Origin: Clostridium sp. BSD9I1
GTDB lineage: Bacteria > Bacillota > Clostridia > Clostridiales > Clostridiaceae
Assembly: GCF_900185645.1 (NCBI RefSeq)
Contig: NZ_FYAM01000023.1
Location: 434,001-498,000 of the forward strand
Reading direction: 5' to 3'
DNA: 64,000 bases
In this document: positions 63,183 through 64,000 of the stretch, in pieces
Position numbering within the stretch: the stretch's first letter is position 1
Layout of the letters: every line of letters starts with the position of its first letter
The notes under the pieces: model-generated
The model's database searches: none
The model's input: the letters and a program-made list of their open reading frames with translations, nothing else
Told to the model about the DNA's origin: nothing
Made by a program: the position numbers and the translations under genes

Positions 63183-64000
63183 ATCAACTCTTTTTGTATA
63201 ATTTTTAGTAATTCTTCCTTAGCTTCCTTTAGAGATTTGCCCTTAATAACAGCCCCCGCTGCTCTTATATGGCCACCGCCCCCAAAATTTTCAGCTATTT
63301 TTCTTACATCTACTTTTGATTTGGATCTAATACTTAATTTAACTTCATTTTGCTTTTCCTTAAATAAAACAGTTACCTCTACGCCCTCAATTTGATTACC
63401 AAAGGAAACTATATCTGAAGTATCTGTACATGGATCTATATTATATTTTTCAAACATTTCTTGAGTTACTTCCATAAAGCAAATGCTACTATTAATAAGC
63501 TCCATTTTATTAAATACTTCCCCATAAAGCTTAAATCTTACAAATTCCTTATTATCAAATATAATTCTATGTATAGCACTAAAATCTATCCCTGTATTTA
63601 CCAAATCACCAGCTATAGCATGAGTAACAGAAGTAGTATTAGAGTATCTAAATGCTCCTGTATCTGTTAATATAGATGTATAAAGACACTTAGCTATATC
63701 TTGATCTATTTCTACTCCAAGTGATCTTAACATTTGATATACTATTTCAGCCATACAAGAGGAATTAGTATCTACAAAATTTAAATCTCCATATAGGCCG
63801 TTAGATATATGATGATCTATATTAATTAATGTATAATTTTTATTTTTCATATCTAAGATTGCATTTACTCTTTCAAAGTTTCCGCAATCCAACACTATAA
63901 TAAGATCTGTTCCCTCTTTTACGGTACTAACATTTCCATTTATCTCAGTGCTATAAGGCAAGAAACTAAAAGTATTTTCAATTTCCTCTTTACATATAAT
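63179..64000 (-). CDS. nrnA: DHH-family bifunctional oligoribonuclease / PAP phosphatase (partial)
   Basis: The 5' end is cut off by the window edge; the frame stays open to base 64000. Visible are the DHH motif NIDHHISNG, preceded by [12 protein letters not shown], and the DHHA1 C-terminal motif [15 protein letters not shown]. NrnA degrades oligoribonucleotides and dephosphorylates 3'-phosphoadenosine 5'-phosphate. It is normally about 320 residues, so about 45 N-terminal residues are missing. It begins the operon with truB and ribF. Confidence 0.92.
   Translation of the reverse strand: MICKEEIENTFSFLPYSTEINGNVSTVKEGTDLIIVLDCGNFERVNAILDMKNKNYTLINIDHHISNGLYGDLNFVDTNSSCMAEIVYQMLRSLGVEIDQDIAKCLYTSILTDTGAFRYSNTTSVTHAIAGDLVNTGIDFSAIHRIIFDNKEFVRFKLYGEVFNKMELINSSICFMEVTQEMFEKYNIDPCTDTSDIVSFGNQIEGVEVTVLFKEKQNEVKLSIRSKSKVDVRKIAENFGGGGHIRAAGAVIKGKSLKEAKEELLKIIQKELI

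Overview
The window is low-GC Gram-positive DNA from a spore-forming Clostridium-type bacterium. The evidence is the very AT-rich composition, strong AGGAGG ribosome binding sites, frequent TTG and GTG starts, sporulation genes (spoVS, a YlmC/YmxH-type gene), and the conserved block nrnA-truB-ribF-rpsO-pnp-M16 peptidase-ylmC-aspartate kinase-ClpP-like-ftsK/spoIIIE-rimO-pgsA-recA-rny-spoVS. The species cannot be fixed from the sequence alone. Most genes lie on the minus strand.

Layout. 0-5 kb: a Xer-type tyrosine recombinase, an HTH protein, a RelQ-type small alarmone synthetase downstream of a coiled-coil protein with a ribbon-helix-helix-like head, and a 34-residue lysine-rich protein. 5-12.2 kb: stress and resistance genes (glutathione peroxidase with an OhrR-like one-Cys regulator, a Vat-type acetyltransferase, exonuclease III, a TetM-like ribosomal protection GTPase, an EamA exporter, a PfkB sugar kinase). 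12.5-27.8 kb: an accessory island. One half (19.6-27.8 kb) is visibly richer in G+C. It carries LemA, DUF2207, SHOCT/zinc-ribbon and zinc-finger genes, a secreted Ig-like/SLH-like protein, and a LytTR response regulator with a GHKL histidine kinase. The other half (12.5-14.2 kb) is a decayed partial duplicate of the same material (lipoprotein with an in-frame stop, LemA-LysM chimera, deleted response regulator) ending in an IS256-family transposase remnant. Between them sits a very large AT-rich surface protein gene (signal peptide, seven Fn3-like repeats, Ig-like domain, InlB-type repeats, three CWB2 cell-wall-binding repeats) split by a one-base frameshift. An element of about 85 nt recurs three times in the island's promoter regions.

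28-36.8 kb: small accessory genes: an AAA ATPase, an ECF sigma factor with its DUF4367-type anti-sigma partner, a methyltransferase, a PadR remnant overlapping a membrane protein, a carbonic-anhydrase-like remnant, a HEAT-repeat/RNA-methylase fusion, and a TetR/zinc-ribbon/cysteine-less CMD operon. 37-43.5 kb: a Cd/Zn-type P1B ATPase behind two overlapping palindromes, a TetR gene divergent from a 2-enoate-reductase-like flavoenzyme, and an Asp/Glu racemase-family protein. 43.9-64 kb: housekeeping genes (purB, a DUF378 protein, HPr, aminotransferase, then the conserved block). The last gene (nrnA) runs off the right edge.

Several start codons were moved downstream of the longest possible start because the upstream start overlaps the Shine-Dalgarno sequence. 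Statements about composition and similarity are by eye, not computed.
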